Assembly: GCF_900172325.1 (NCBI RefSeq)
Contig: NZ_FWFR01000001.1
Span: 310,001 to 374,000, forward strand
Origin: Oceanibacterium hippocampi
GTDB lineage: Bacteria > Pseudomonadota > Alphaproteobacteria > Sneathiellales > Sneathiellaceae
DNA: 64,000 bases
Direction: 5' to 3'
Shown here: positions 41,436 to 51,523 of the stretch, piece after piece
Position numbering within the stretch: the first letter of the stretch is position 1
Layout of the letters: the number at the start of each line of letters is the position of its first letter
Program-made: the position numbers and the translations under genes
Notes under the pieces: generated by a model
What the model saw: the letters and a program-made list of their open reading frames with translations, nothing else
Database searches by the model: none
Told to the model about the DNA's origin: nothing

Positions 41436-43052
41436 ATGAGTGATCCCGTTTCCGCGCCGATCCGGCGCGCCCTGATTTCGGTGTCCGACAAGCAGGGCCT
41501 TGTCGAATTCGCCCGCTCGCTCGCCAGCATGGGCGTCGAGATCCTCTCGACCGGCGGCTCCGCCCGGGCCCTGCAGGAGGCCGGGATCCCGGTCAGGGAA
41601 GTGGCCGACCATACCGGCTTTCCCGAGATGATGGACGGACGCGTCAAGACCCTGCACCCGACCGTTCACGGCGGCATCCTGGCGCTCCGCGACAATGACG
41701 AGCATCGTCGGGCGATGAGCGAGCACAGCATCGGCGCGATCGACCTGGTGGTGGTCAATCTCTATCCGTTCGAGGCGACGGTCGCTGCCGGCGCCGATTT
41801 CGCGACCTGCATCGAGAACATCGATATCGGCGGCCCGGCGATGATCCGCTCGGCGGCCAAGAACCATGCCTTCGTCACCGTGATCGTCGACCCGTCGGAC
41901 TACGCCCCCGTGCTCGAGGAGATGGCCACCGGGAAGGGCGCCACGAGCCCGGCGCTGCGCCGCCGCCTTGCCGCCCGGGCCTACGCCCGGACCGGGGCCT
42001 ATGACGCGGCGATCAGCGGCTGGTTCGCGGCGCAAGCCGGCGACGACCTGCCCGAGCGGCTGGTGATCGCGGGCGAGCGGAGGCAATTGCTCCGCTATGG
42101 CGAGAATCCGCACCAGACAGCGGCCTTCTACGGCATCGCCGAGACCCGTCCGGGCGTCGCCACGGCCCGGCAGATCCAGGGCAAGGAACTGTCCTACAAC
42201 AACATCAACGACACCGACGCCGCCTTCGAACTGGTTTCCGAGTTCGATCCGGAAGCGCACGGTCCGGCGGTGGCGATCATCAAGCATGCCAATCCCTGCG
42301 GCGTTGCCCGCGCCGAGCCGGCGGTCGGCCGCACCTCGCTCGCCGATGTCTACCGGGCCGCGCTTTCCTGCGATCCGGTCTCGGCCTTTGGCGGCATCAT
42401 CGCGCTCAACCAGACCCTCGACGGCGAGACGGCCACGGAGATCGCGAAGATCTTCACCGAGGTTATCATCGCCCCCGACGCCGACGAGGCAGCGCGCAAG
42501 ATCCTGGCATCGAAGAAGAATCTGCGCCTGCTGCTGACCGGCAGCCTCGCCGACCCGAAGGCTGTGGGCCGCACGGTCAGAAGCGTCGCCGGCGGCCTGC
42601 TGGTCCAGGATCGCGACAACCGGATCGGCGATGACACGGCACGGCGCGTGGTCAGCAAGCGCGCGCCCGAGGCGCAGGAAGAGCGCGATCTGGATTTCGC
42701 CTTCACCGTCGCCAAGCATGTGAAGTCGAACGCCATTGTCTATGTCCGGAACGGCATGACCGTCGGTGTCGGTGCCGGCCAGATGAGCCGCGTCGATAGC
42801 GCCCGGATCGCCGCCCGCAAGGCCGCCGACGCGGCGGAGGCAGCCGGTGACGCCGAGCCCTGGACGAAGGGATCGGTGGTCGCTTCCGACGCCTTCTTCC
42901 CGTTTGCCGACGGCCTGCTGACCGCGGCGGAAGCCGGCGCCCGCGCCGTCATCCAGCCGGGCGGATCGGTCCGCGACGACGAGGTTATCGCCGCCGCCGA
43001 CGAAGCCGGTCTTGCGATGATTCTGACCGGCATGCGACATTTCCGGCACTGA
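41436..43052 (+). CDS. purH: Bifunctional AICAR transformylase / IMP cyclohydrolase
   Basis: PurH carries out the last two steps of purine synthesis. The 538-residue protein has the N-terminal MGS-like IMP cyclohydrolase domain ([38 protein letters not shown]) and the C-terminal transformylase domain ([31 protein letters not shown], and the end [15 protein letters not shown]). Length and motifs are normal. AAGAAG precedes the ATG. Confidence 0.98.
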   Translation: MSDPVSAPIRRALISVSDKQGLVEFARSLASMGVEILSTGGSARALQEAGIPVREVADHTGFPEMMDGRVKTLHPTVHGGILALRDNDEHRRAMSEHSIGAIDLVVVNLYPFEATVAAGADFATCIENIDIGGPAMIRSAAKNHAFVTVIVDPSDYAPVLEEMATGKGATSPALRRRLAARAYARTGAYDAAISGWFAAQAGDDLPERLVIAGERRQLLRYGENPHQTAAFYGIAETRPGVATARQIQGKELSYNNINDTDAAFELVSEFDPEAHGPAVAIIKHANPCGVARAEPAVGRTSLADVYRAALSCDPVSAFGGIIALNQTLDGETATEIAKIFTEVIIAPDADEAARKILASKKNLRLLLTGSLADPKAVGRTVRSVAGGLLVQDRDNRIGDDTARRVVSKRAPEAQEERDLDFAFTVAKHVKSNAIVYVRNGMTVGVGAGQMSRVDSARIAARKAADAAEAAGDAEPWTKGSVVASDAFFPFADGLLTAAEAGARAVIQPGGSVRDDEVIAAADEAGLAMILTGMRHFRH

Positions 43053-43073
43053 GCCGAGCAGGGAGCCCGAGAC

Positions 43074-43388
43074 ATGCTGATTTCCACTACCCCCTCCTTC
43101 GAGGGCAAGCGGATCGTCGCCTATCACGGCCTGGTATCGGGCGAGGCGGTCATGGGCGCCAACTTCGTGCGCGACTTCTTCGCCCGCGTCACCGATGTGA
43201 TCGGCGGCCGGTCCGGCGCCTACCAGAAGGAACTCAAGAAGGCCCGCAACCTGGCGCTCGAGGACATGGAGGAAGAGGCGAAGGAACTCGGCGGCAACGC
43301 CGTCGTCAGTGCCGACCTGGATTACGAGGTGCTGGGCGATTCGATGCTGATGGTGATCGCCTCGGGCACCGCCGTCACCGTCGAGTAG
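43074..43388 (+). CDS. YbjQ family heavy-metal-binding-domain protein
   Basis: The 104-residue product is a UPF0145/YbjQ protein, a small beta-rich fold that forms pentamers in known structures. The block [21 protein letters not shown] and the helix [21 protein letters not shown] are characteristic. Although the Pfam name mentions heavy metals, no metal-binding cysteine pair is seen here. It starts 21 bases after purH behind GGGAG and is likely co-transcribed. Confidence 0.92.
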   Translation: MLISTTPSFEGKRIVAYHGLVSGEAVMGANFVRDFFARVTDVIGGRSGAYQKELKKARNLALEDMEEEAKELGGNAVVSADLDYEVLGDSMLMVIASGTAVTVE

Positions 43389-43415
43389 CGGCCGGCACGC
43401 GGCCGGGACAGGCGC

Positions 43416-44804
43416 TCAGCCGGCGTCGCCGGGACGCTCCTCCCTGACGAGGAGCATCAGCCCGCCGCCAATGACGAAAAAGACGAGCACGACCGCGAGT
43501 CCCGGGCGCTGCGCCCCGGCATAGGCCGTCACCGCGCCGATGGTGAGCGGCGCCAGGAACGCGGTCGCCTTGCCGGAAAGCGCGTAAAGGCCGAAGAACT
43601 CGGTCACCATGCCCGGCGGCGCGAGACGCGCCATCATCGTCCGGCTGGCCGCCTGGGCCGGGCCGAAGAAGAGCCCCATGATCACGGCGAAGACCATGAA
43701 GGCCCATTCCGCCGGCGCGGCGAAGGGGGCGCCGCCTTCGGCCGGCATCGCCGCGGGAATGCCGAACAGCACCACGCCGTCGCCGATCGAGAGGATCCCG
43801 AGGGTCGCCAGCGAAAGCCCGACGACCGAGATCAGGATTGTCGGCTTGGAGCCGAGCCGGTCGTCGAGCGAGCCGCCGACGAAGGCGCCGACCGCGGCAA
43901 AGACCGTGACGACGATCCCGAAGATCCCGAGACTGGTGCTGGTCCAGCCGAAGATTCCGGCGGCGTAGACACCGGAGAAGCCGATCACGGCAAGGATCGC
44001 ATCGTTGTAGATCATGCGTGCGATCAGGTAGGCAACGACGTTGCGATACTGGCCGAGCCGGCCGAGCGTGCCGGCCAGCGCCGCCAGTCCCTGGCGCACC
44101 GATTCCGCCTTTGTCAGGCCGCGCCGGCCGACGTCCGGCGTGAACAGGAACAGCGGGATGATGAAGATCGCGAACCAGATCGCCGACATCGGCCCGACGA
44201 TCCGGTCATGTTCATGTGTTGCCTTGTCTAGGCCGAACAGCGGGGTGTCCGGCAGGCTGAAGCCGAGCAGCACGATGAACAGCGCGATCAGCCCGCCGAT
44301 ATAGCCGAGGCCCCAGCCGAACCCGCTCAGCCGCCCGAGCTTCTCGGGCGCGACGAGGCCCGGCAGCATCGCGTTGTTGAAGACGAGCGCGAACTCGACC
44401 CCGATCGTGCCGATCACCAGCATCGCCATGATGGTCAGCAGGCCCTCGCCGACGACCATTCCGGGTGTCGCCCACCAGAGTGCGAAGGAGCCCAGGACGC
44501 AGAGCGCGACGAAGGCGGCGATCCAGGGTTTCCGGGGGCCGCCCGCATCGGCAATCGCGCCCAGAACCGGGCTCATCAGGGCAATGATGATGCCCGCGGC
44601 GGCCTGGGTATAGCCCCAGTATGCCTGGCCCAGAACCGGATCGCCGACCACCGTCGAGGTGAAATAGGGCACGAAGATGAACGTCGTGACGACCGTGAAA
44701 TAGGGCTGGTTCGCCCAGTCGAACATCGCCCATGAGAAGCGGCCGAGCGGCGATGCGCCACCCGCCCCCGCGTCCGGAAGCATCCCTGTCGCCGTTCTGC
44801 TCAC
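43416..44804 (-). CDS. MFS transporter, UMF1 type
   Basis: The 462-residue protein has twelve predicted membrane helices and the opening FSWAMFDWANQPYFTVVTTFIFVPYF, the hallmark of the UMF1 (Atg22-related) major facilitator family. The FGWGLGYIGGL and FFGPAQAASRTMMARL segments are also typical. Yeast Atg22 exports amino acids from the vacuole; bacterial substrates are unknown. The start is GTG at 44804 behind GGGGGA; an ATG at 44783 is an alternative. It is 49 bases downstream of the glutamate dehydrogenase gene on the same strand. Confidence 0.9.
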   Translation of the reverse strand: MSRTATGMLPDAGAGGASPLGRFSWAMFDWANQPYFTVVTTFIFVPYFTSTVVGDPVLGQAYWGYTQAAAGIIIALMSPVLGAIADAGGPRKPWIAAFVALCVLGSFALWWATPGMVVGEGLLTIMAMLVIGTIGVEFALVFNNAMLPGLVAPEKLGRLSGFGWGLGYIGGLIALFIVLLGFSLPDTPLFGLDKATHEHDRIVGPMSAIWFAIFIIPLFLFTPDVGRRGLTKAESVRQGLAALAGTLGRLGQYRNVVAYLIARMIYNDAILAVIGFSGVYAAGIFGWTSTSLGIFGIVVTVFAAVGAFVGGSLDDRLGSKPTILISVVGLSLATLGILSIGDGVVLFGIPAAMPAEGGAPFAAPAEWAFMVFAVIMGLFFGPAQAASRTMMARLAPPGMVTEFFGLYALSGKATAFLAPLTIGAVTAYAGAQRPGLAVVLVFFVIGGGLMLLVREERPGDAG

Positions 44805-44853
44805 CCCGTGTCCCCCGAACCCGACCCTGGCCGGAATCCCCGATTCCGGCTCC

Positions 44854-47800
44854 TCAGCTCAGGATCATGCTGCGGATCTGCCGGTTGGCCAAGGCCAGTT
44901 TCGGGATATCGACGCCACCACTCGCCTTGAAGTCGGCGATCAGCTTGATGGTGCGGTCAAGCGGACGCTGGTTGTGGTCCGCCCAGTTGCCGAGCGCGTC
45001 GAGGCCCGCATGGCCGTTGGCGAGCCTGAAGACCGAGCTGGTCAGGGCCCGCTGGTGCATGTAGAGATCGTCCACGATGGCGCTGGTGGCGAGCCGTTCC
45101 CAATGATTCTCGCCCACCACCCGCTCGGCGGCGATGCGCAGCCAGTCGAGGCCGAGACGGGCACCGACCGCGAAATAGATCTCGCCGACTTCCTCGATCG
45201 GCCGCTCCGAGATGCGGGATGCCTCGACGATGTCGAGTGCCGAGCGCAAGGGCTCGAGCGAGGCGACCCGGCGGGCCAGTTCCTCGGGCACCCCGGCGGC
45301 CTTGAAATGGCCGAGATCGGTTTCGAGCTGGGTCGCGCCGAGTTCGCTCAGAAGGTCCTCGAGTTTCCCGGTGAGGCGCTGCACGCCCGGCTGGTAAAGG
45401 GCGATCGCCTCGGCGATGCCCATTTCCGCCGGCATGTGGCCGATCGCCCAGCGGGTCGCGAAATGCAGCAGGTCCTGCGTCGCGAGCAGCATCTTGCCCT
45501 GGATCTCCGCCGGCACCTTGTTGTCCAGCCCCTCGATCGCCTCCCAGATCGGGCGCAGGTCGAAGGCCTGGCGGACCACCGCATAGGCGCGCGCAACCTG
45601 CGGCGCCTTGGCGCCCTCCTCGTCCTCGAGCCGGCGCACGAAGGCGATCCCGGCCCGGTTGACGATGCTGTTGGCGAAGACGGTGGCGACGATCTCGCGA
45701 TGGAGCCGGTGATTCTCGATCGCCTTGCGGTATTTCTTCTGCAGCGGAGCCGGGAAATAGCGCACCAGCTCGTCCGCGAGGTCCTTGTCGTCCGGCAGGT
45801 CGCTCTCGAGGAACTGGCTGTAGATGGTCATCTTCGCATAGGCGAGGAGGACCGACATTTCCGGGCGCGTCAGGCCGATGTGATCCGCCGCCCGCTCGGC
45901 CAGCACCTCATCGTCGGGCAGGAACTCGATCGCCCGGCTGAGCCGGCCTTCCCGTTCGAGGCCGCGCATGAAGCGGGCCTGCTCCTCGAGCCGCTCGACG
46001 CCCTTCAGTTCGGCGAGCGTCAGCGCCTGGGTCTGCAGATAATTGTCCCGGAGCACCAGCTCGGCGACCTCGTCCGTCATCTGGGCGAGCAGCCGGTCGC
46101 GCTGCTTGATCGTCAGCTCGCCGTCGTCGACGACCGCGTTCAGCAGGATCTTGATATTGACCTCGTGGTCGGAGCAATCGACACCGGCCGAGTTGTCGAT
46201 CGCGTCCGTGTTGAGGCGGCCGCCGGCCAGCGCATACTCGATCCGTCCGCGCTGGGTGACCGCGAGGTTGCCGCCCTCGCCCATCACCTTGGCACGAATG
46301 TCGCGCGCGTCGCGGCGCACCACGTCGTTGGCGCGATCGCCGGCATCGGCGTGCGATTCCCGGGTCGCCTTGACATAGGTGCCGATGCCGCCGAACCAGA
46401 GCAGGTCAACGGGCGCGGCGAGTACCGCGGCGATCAGCTCGTTCGGCGTGACGTGATCCGTGGAAATCCCGAGGCAGGCCTTGATCTCCGGCGTCAGCGC
46501 GACCGATTTCAGCTTGCGATCGACGATCTTGCCGCCGGGCGACAGCAGCGACGTGTCGTAGTCGGCCCAGGACGAACGCGGCAGCTCGAACAGCCGCTTG
46601 CGCTCGACGTAACTCTTTTCCGGATCCGGCGTCGGGTCGATGAAGACGTGGCGGTGGTCGAAGGCGGCGACGAGCCTGATATGGCGCGATTGCAGCATGC
46701 CGTTGCCGAACACGTCGCCCGACATGTCGCCCACACCGGCGACAGTGAAATCCTCGCTCTGGATATCCCTGCCGAGCTCGCGGAAATGCCGCTTCACCGA
46801 TTCCCAGGCACCCCGGGCCGTAATACCCATCTTCTTGTGGTCGTAGCCGGCGGCACCACCCGAGGCGAAGGCATCGCCGAGCCAGAAGCCGTACGAGATC
46901 GCCACACCGTTGGCGATGTCCGAGAAGGTCGCCGTGCCCTTGTCGGCGGCGACCACCAGATAGGGATCGTCGCCGTCATGGCGGACCACGTCGGCGGGCG
47001 GCACGACCGCGCCGCCGGACAGGTTATCGGTGATGTCGAGCAGGGCGGAGATGAAGATCTTGTAGCAGGCGATGCCTTCCTCGAGGGTCTCCTCGCGACT
47101 GCCTGCCGGGTTGAGCCGCTTCGGCACGAAGCCGCCCTTGGAGCCGACCGGAACGATGACCGCGTTCTTGGTCATCTGGGCCTTCATGAGGCCAAGCACC
47201 TCGGTCCGGAAATCCTCACGCCGGTCAGACCAGCGAAGCCCGCCGCGCGCGACCTCGCCGCCGCGAAGATGCACACCCTCGACGCGCGGGCTGTAGACGA
47301 AGATCTCCTTGAACGGACGCGGCAGGGGCAGTTCGTCGACCGACAGGCTGTCGAGCTTGAACGACAGGTAGGATTTCGGCGCGCCCGTCTCGTCCCGCTG
47401 ATGGTAGTTGGTGCGGAGCGTGACGTTGATCAGGTTGGCGAAGCGCCGCAGGATACGATCGGAATCGAGGCTCGCCACCTGGTCGAGCGCGGCCGTGATC
47501 GCGGCATTGATGCGCGCCGTCTCCTGGTCGCGCATCTCGGCATTCTCGGGATTGAAGCGGGCGTCGAACAACTCCGCCAGGAGCAGCGCGATCGCCGGAT
47601 TGTCGGCGAGCACATCCTCCATATAGTCCTGGCTGAAGGTGATGCCGACCTGGCGCAGATACTTGCAGTAGGCGCGCAGGACGACGACATGGCGCCAGTC
47701 GAGGCCCGCCTGGATAACCAGGCGATTGAAGCCGTCGCTCTCGATCTCGCCGGTCCAGACCTTGCCGAAGGCAAGCTCGAACTTGGCCTTCAGGTTCGGC

Positions 47801-49674
47801 AGGTCGAAGGGTCGCCCGGTCGGATTGACCAGCCGGAAATCGTGGATCCAGACGGTTTCGCCCCGGTCGATCTCGTAGGGATGCTCCTCGATCACTTTCA
47901 GGCCCATGTCCTCGAGCATCGGCAGGCAATCGGAAAGCGGTGCCGGGTCGTTCGACTTGTAGATCTTGAAGCGGACGACGCTGTCTTCGTCCTCGAGCTG
48001 CCGGTAGAGGTTGACGGCAACGCCGGCGCCCTCCACCAGACCCTCGATCTTCTCGATGTCGAACAGTGCAAGCTGGGCATTGAAGGCTTCGCGATAGGCA
48101 ACGGGAAACGCGTCGCCATAGGCGTTTTTCAGCTTGAGTCCCCGCTCCTCGCCCCAGCGGTCAACGAGGGCCTCGGCGAGATCGTCACGCCAGTCCCGCG
48201 CGGCGTCGACGAGCTGGGCTTCGAGCTGTTCCGGATCGACATCGGGCAGAACCCCCTTGTCGATCGCGACGATGACATGGAGCCGGGCCAGCGGCTCGTC
48301 CCCGATCTGCGTGTAGTTGGCCGAGATGCGGCCGTCGAAGGCCGCCGCAAGCAGGCCCTCGAAGCGCTTGCGCAACTCGGTATTGTAGCGCTCCCGCGGG
48401 ACGTAGATCAGCGCCGAGACGAATCGCGCGAAACGGTCCGGGCGCAGGAACAGGCTGATCTTTGGCCGTTCCTGAAGATTGACGATACCGTTGGCGATCT
48501 CGAAGAGGTTGCCCTCGTCGATCTGGAACAGCTCGTCGCGCGGATAGCTTTCGAGGACATGCAGCAGGGCCTTGCCGTCGTGGCTGTTGGCGGCGAGCCC
48601 CGAGCGTTCCAGGATCCGGCTGATCTTGCGCCGAAGGAACGGAATCTCGCGCGGCGAGCGGTTGTAGGCGGCGGACGTGAAGAGCCCGGTGAAGCGATAC
48701 TCCCCGGTGACCTTGCCCTTCTTGTCGAACTTCTTGACTCCGACATAGTCGAGATGAACCGGGCGATGCACCGTCGATCGCTTGTTCGCCTTGGTCACGA
48801 TCAGAAGTTCGGGCCGATGCAGGAATTCCTGAACTTCCGGCGACATCTCGGTCCGGCCGCGCATGATGCGCCGTTCGGGATCGCGGAGAATGCCGAGACC
48901 GGACTGGCCGACGATCTTCCAGCCCTTGTTGCCGCCCGCCTGGCTGTAGTTGTATTCGCGGAAGCCTAGGAAGGTGAAATGATTGTCCGCCATCCAGTCT
49001 AGGAGCGCCCGGCCCTCCTCGACCTCGGCCGCCTCGAGCGGTGGCGGGTTGTCCTTCAGGCTCTGCGCGACTTCACGAACCTTGTCGAGCATCGCCCGCC
49101 AGTCGGCGACCGCAAGACGCACATCGTCGAAGGCGTTGACCAGGAGCGTCTCGATCTCGGCGAGAACGTCGGCATGCGACTGCTCGTCGATCTCGACATG
49201 CATGACCGATTCCAGGATCGCGTCCTTGCCGCCCGCGCCCCGCTCGACCGGGCCGGTGCGCTTGCCGTCCTTGTCCCGTCTGACAGCCATGATCGGATGG
49301 ATCGTGAGATGCACCGCGAGGCACCGCTGGCTCAGTACGGCGGCAACCGAATCGACGAGAAAGGGCATGTCGTCGTTGACGAGCTCGATCACCGTGTGCG
49401 GCGACTTCCAGCCATGACCCTCGATGCTCGGATTGAAAATCCGGATCTTGGTCTCGCCGGGTTTCCGCTGGGCCGAGAAGCGGAAGAGCGAGAGCGCGGA
49501 GCCGTACAGGGCGTCCGTGGAGAACGCGAGGACATCGTCGACGCTCACTCGCTCGTAATAGGCGGCTAGAAAAGTGCCGAACTCGGCCGCCTGGGCCTTG
49601 TCGAGCCGCTCCGAGGCCAGTGCCGCGACCTTCTTGAGGCGCTCGATCTTCTGTTCCTTGGCTTTCACAAGCAT
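44854..49674 (-). CDS. gdhZ: NAD-specific glutamate dehydrogenase, 180-kDa type
   Basis: This 1606-residue enzyme oxidatively deaminates glutamate to 2-oxoglutarate and ammonia. The N-terminal third holds ACT-like regulatory domains (IELVNDDMPFLVDSVAAVLSQ). The catalytic core around residues 750-1150 has LRWSDRREDFRTEVLGLMKAQ, TKNAVIVPVGSKGGFV and VAADKGTATFSDIAN. The C-terminal part is a long helical domain. Large NAD-GDHs are allosterically controlled catabolic enzymes in alpha- and gammaproteobacteria. I start at the ATG at 49674; the open extension to 49842 is not conserved. It would process glutamate made by the hut pathway. Confidence 0.97.
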   Translation of the reverse strand: MLVKAKEQKIERLKKVAALASERLDKAQAAEFGTFLAAYYERVSVDDVLAFSTDALYGSALSLFRFSAQRKPGETKIRIFNPSIEGHGWKSPHTVIELVNDDMPFLVDSVAAVLSQRCLAVHLTIHPIMAVRRDKDGKRTGPVERGAGGKDAILESVMHVEIDEQSHADVLAEIETLLVNAFDDVRLAVADWRAMLDKVREVAQSLKDNPPPLEAAEVEEGRALLDWMADNHFTFLGFREYNYSQAGGNKGWKIVGQSGLGILRDPERRIMRGRTEMSPEVQEFLHRPELLIVTKANKRSTVHRPVHLDYVGVKKFDKKGKVTGEYRFTGLFTSAAYNRSPREIPFLRRKISRILERSGLAANSHDGKALLHVLESYPRDELFQIDEGNLFEIANGIVNLQERPKISLFLRPDRFARFVSALIYVPRERYNTELRKRFEGLLAAAFDGRISANYTQIGDEPLARLHVIVAIDKGVLPDVDPEQLEAQLVDAARDWRDDLAEALVDRWGEERGLKLKNAYGDAFPVAYREAFNAQLALFDIEKIEGLVEGAGVAVNLYRQLEDEDSVVRFKIYKSNDPAPLSDCLPMLEDMGLKVIEEHPYEIDRGETVWIHDFRLVNPTGRPFDLPNLKAKFELAFGKVWTGEIESDGFNRLVIQAGLDWRHVVVLRAYCKYLRQVGITFSQDYMEDVLADNPAIALLLAELFDARFNPENAEMRDQETARINAAITAALDQVASLDSDRILRRFANLINVTLRTNYHQRDETGAPKSYLSFKLDSLSVDELPLPRPFKEIFVYSPRVEGVHLRGGEVARGGLRWSDRREDFRTEVLGLMKAQMTKNAVIVPVGSKGGFVPKRLNPAGSREETLEEGIACYKIFISALLDITDNLSGGAVVPPADVVRHDGDDPYLVVAADKGTATFSDIANGVAISYGFWLGDAFASGGAAGYDHKKMGITARGAWESVKRHFRELGRDIQSEDFTVAGVGDMSGDVFGNGMLQSRHIRLVAAFDHRHVFIDPTPDPEKSYVERKRLFELPRSSWADYDTSLLSPGGKIVDRKLKSVALTPEIKACLGISTDHVTPNELIAAVLAAPVDLLWFGGIGTYVKATRESHADAGDRANDVVRRDARDIRAKVMGEGGNLAVTQRGRIEYALAGGRLNTDAIDNSAGVDCSDHEVNIKILLNAVVDDGELTIKQRDRLLAQMTDEVAELVLRDNYLQTQALTLAELKGVERLEEQARFMRGLEREGRLSRAIEFLPDDEVLAERAADHIGLTRPEMSVLLAYAKMTIYSQFLESDLPDDKDLADELVRYFPAPLQKKYRKAIENHRLHREIVATVFANSIVNRAGIAFVRRLEDEEGAKAPQVARAYAVVRQAFDLRPIWEAIEGLDNKVPAEIQGKMLLATQDLLHFATRWAIGHMPAEMGIAEAIALYQPGVQRLTGKLEDLLSELGATQLETDLGHFKAAGVPEELARRVASLEPLRSALDIVEASRISERPIEEVGEIYFAVGARLGLDWLRIAAERVVGENHWERLATSAIVDDLYMHQRALTSSVFRLANGHAGLDALGNWADHNQRPLDRTIKLIADFKASGGVDIPKLALANRQIRSMILS

Positions 49675-49977
49675 CGTTCCATCCCCGGATTCGCGCCCGG
49701 TCGGGCACGGGTTCTGCTTCGCACCTGAATGTCGGTGTGTTGTTCTGGTGAAGTCTGATGACGTACAAAAGGCAATGGCTGTCGCCGATATGCTAATGTC
49801 GCGGCGCCCCGGCCCGATCATCTCAAGGTTGCCGCGGCGCATCAGCGACCAACTTAGTAACCCGAGATTAAAGAAGCCAGTGCTAGCAATGGTAGACTTG
49901 TCGGATTAAGGAATCGTGCGCCGCTGCAGGTTATTACGAATCGGCGTTGCCGCAGTGCTGTAGTCAGGAGAGCTGGA
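49675..49977. other. Divergent intergenic region, gdhZ and diguanylate cyclase
   Basis: These 303 bases lie between two divergent starts and are less GC-rich than their neighbours, above all around 49740-49790 and 49855-49915. Promoters in both directions are expected here. I find no clear -35/-10 pair, no operator-like palindrome and no small gene. Confidence 0.45.
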
Positions 49978-51009
49978 TTGGCCAGAGCGGTCAGAGATCC
50001 TTCGGAGTCGGACGGAGACCCCGCCGATCATGCTATCGAGGCCTTGCGGGACCTCGGTATCCCGATCGACCCGGTCACCTTCACCGTCTGGTACGAATAT
50101 TATCGCGGCGACAATCTCGATCTGAAGCATGCGGTCAACAAGCTGCTCCGCAGCGATGCGGAGCCGAGCCGTGCCGATTGCCTTGAACTGCACAGCCGCT
50201 TCCTCGGCAATCACGACAACATGGACGAGACCGCAGAGCAGATCCGCGTCGCGATCGAGGCTGCGCTCTCCTCGATCGGTGACGCCGGCAAGCAGAATGC
50301 CGCGTTCGGTCTCCGTCTCGGATCGATTTCAGGCGACCTGGTGGACTGCAAGGATTCGCGCTCGGTCGGCAGTATCGTCGCGTCGCTCCTGCGCGAAACC
50401 GAGAAGACCGTGCGCCGCAGTCGAGATCTGGAAGAACAGCTCTCTTCGGCGAGCGGCGAGATCCGCCTGCTGAAGGACAATCTCGCTGACTTGCATGTCG
50501 AGGCCAGCACCGACGCGCTGACCGGCCTCGCCAACCGCAAGCATTTCGACAAGCAGTTGAAGAGCGAGATCGACGAGGCGACCACGACAGACAGCGATCT
50601 CGCGCTGCTGATGATCGACATCGATCATTTCAAGAGCTTCAACGATCGCTTCGGCCATGCGATCGGCGACGAGGTCCTGAAGGTCGTCGCCAGCACGATC
50701 CGGCGCTCGGTCAAGGGCCGCGATACCGCCGCGCGCTATGGCGGCGAGGAATTCTGCGTCATCCTGCCGCAAACCGACCTGAACGGGGCGATCATCGTTG
50801 CCGACCAGATCCGCCTCGCGGTCTCCTCCCGGCCGCTCACCCATCGCACCACCCAGCAGGATTTCGGACGAATCACGTTGTCCGCCGGCGTGGCGCGCTT
50901 CCGGACAGGGGAAAGCATGAAGGAACTCGTCGAACGTTCCGACAAGGCGCTCTACAAGGCAAAGGAAAAGGGGCGCAATCGGGTCGAGGACGAAACCGCG
51001 CTCGACTGA
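49978..51009 (+). CDS. GGDEF diguanylate cyclase
   Basis: The 343-residue protein makes cyclic di-GMP from two GTP. An N-terminal helical domain of about 130 residues (DPVTFTVWYEYYRGDNLDLK) precedes a coiled coil (about 138-175) and the GGDEF domain, with DALTGLANRKHFD, LLMIDIDHFKSFND and the active-site GGEEF at 255-259. The inhibitory RxxD site is replaced by KGRD (246-249), so product inhibition may be weak. No membrane segment is present. The start is TTG at 49978, with AGGAG eight bases upstream; no ATG is available. Confidence 0.93.
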   Translation: MARAVRDPSESDGDPADHAIEALRDLGIPIDPVTFTVWYEYYRGDNLDLKHAVNKLLRSDAEPSRADCLELHSRFLGNHDNMDETAEQIRVAIEAALSSIGDAGKQNAAFGLRLGSISGDLVDCKDSRSVGSIVASLLRETEKTVRRSRDLEEQLSSASGEIRLLKDNLADLHVEASTDALTGLANRKHFDKQLKSEIDEATTTDSDLALLMIDIDHFKSFNDRFGHAIGDEVLKVVASTIRRSVKGRDTAARYGGEEFCVILPQTDLNGAIIVADQIRLAVSSRPLTHRTTQQDFGRITLSAGVARFRTGESMKELVERSDKALYKAKEKGRNRVEDETALD

Positions 51010-51036
51010 GCGGATGGCCGGGGCCGTCCGGGCCCC

Positions 51037-51243
51037 CTAGCGGCGCATCGTCCGATAGCCGCCGGAGCGCCCTTCCAGCGGCGCCTGCGAATCATCGGAC
51101 TCGCTCTGCCGGGAGATCTCCTGCACGACACCGTACCAGCCGAACTGGCGGGCCGCATGTTTTGCCTGGGTCACCCCGAGCGTGTTGATCAGATTTCGAG
51201 CGAGAGTGGCACAGTGCCCACCGGGCTCGTTCGTCAAAGTCAC
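51037..51243 (-). CDS. Hypothetical small protein, 68 residues
   Basis: I do not recognise this protein. From the GTG at 51243, six bases after GAGG, it encodes 68 residues. The middle, LARNLINTLGVTQAKHAARQFGWYGVVQEI, looks like a compact helical domain, and the tail is polar and arginine-rich. An ATG at 51270 would add nine residues but has a poorer ribosome-binding site. It converges on the diguanylate cyclase gene and lies downstream of tRNA-Gly on the same strand. Confidence 0.55.
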   Translation of the reverse strand: MTLTNEPGGHCATLARNLINTLGVTQAKHAARQFGWYGVVQEISRQSESDDSQAPLEGRSGGYRTMRR

Positions 51244-51370
51244 TTTGTCCTCACTACAGAAACGCCGCATACGCCGCCTGATAGGGACAGACGTACGGCA
51301 TCAGACATGAACCAAAGATGAATGGATTGGCCGGAGGGCAGTCGCCTTCTCGTTGCCTGCCATGCAACGT

Positions 51371-51398
51371 AAAAGAGCCCGGCCAGAGATGGCCGGGC
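51371..51398 (-). terminator. Rho-independent terminator of tRNA-Gly
   Basis: On the minus strand an 8-bp stem GCCCGGCC/GGCCGGGC with a six-base loop is followed by TCTTTT. It starts nine bases after the encoded CCA end of the tRNA. Confidence 0.88.
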
Positions 51399-51406
51399 CC
51401 CGAAAC

Positions 51407-51481
51407 TGGAGCGGGCGATGAGATTCGAACTCACGACCCTTACCTTGGCAAGGTAATGCTCTACCCCTGAGCTACGCCCGC
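51407..51481 (-). tRNA. tRNA-Gly(GCC)
   Basis: The minus strand folds into a 75-base tRNA with all arms: acceptor GCGGGCG/CGCCCGC, D arm GCTC/GAGC, anticodon stem TTACC/GGTAA with loop TTGCCAA, and T arm GTGAG-TTCGAAT-CTCAT. The anticodon GCC (51449-51447) reads glycine GGC/GGT codons. The CCA end is encoded at 51409-51407. Confidence 0.98.
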
Positions 51482-51490
51482 ACAGCGCGC

Positions 51491-51509
51491 CCGCGATCAG
51501 TGATCGCGG
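51491..51509. repeat. 9-bp palindrome in the tRNA-Gly leader
   Basis: CCGCGATCA and TGATCGCGG flank a single G. The palindrome lies between the predicted transcription start (about 51517) and the mature 5' end of the tRNA (51481), so it would form a hairpin in the precursor leader, or serve as a protein-binding site. Confidence 0.6.
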
Positions 51510-51523
51510 CCGAAGAGAGGCGG

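Noticed and set aside
44974-48969. 1331-codon plus-strand frame opposite gdhZ
   Set aside because: Antisense to the conserved NAD-GDH; the lack of stops is explained by high GC and codon bias.
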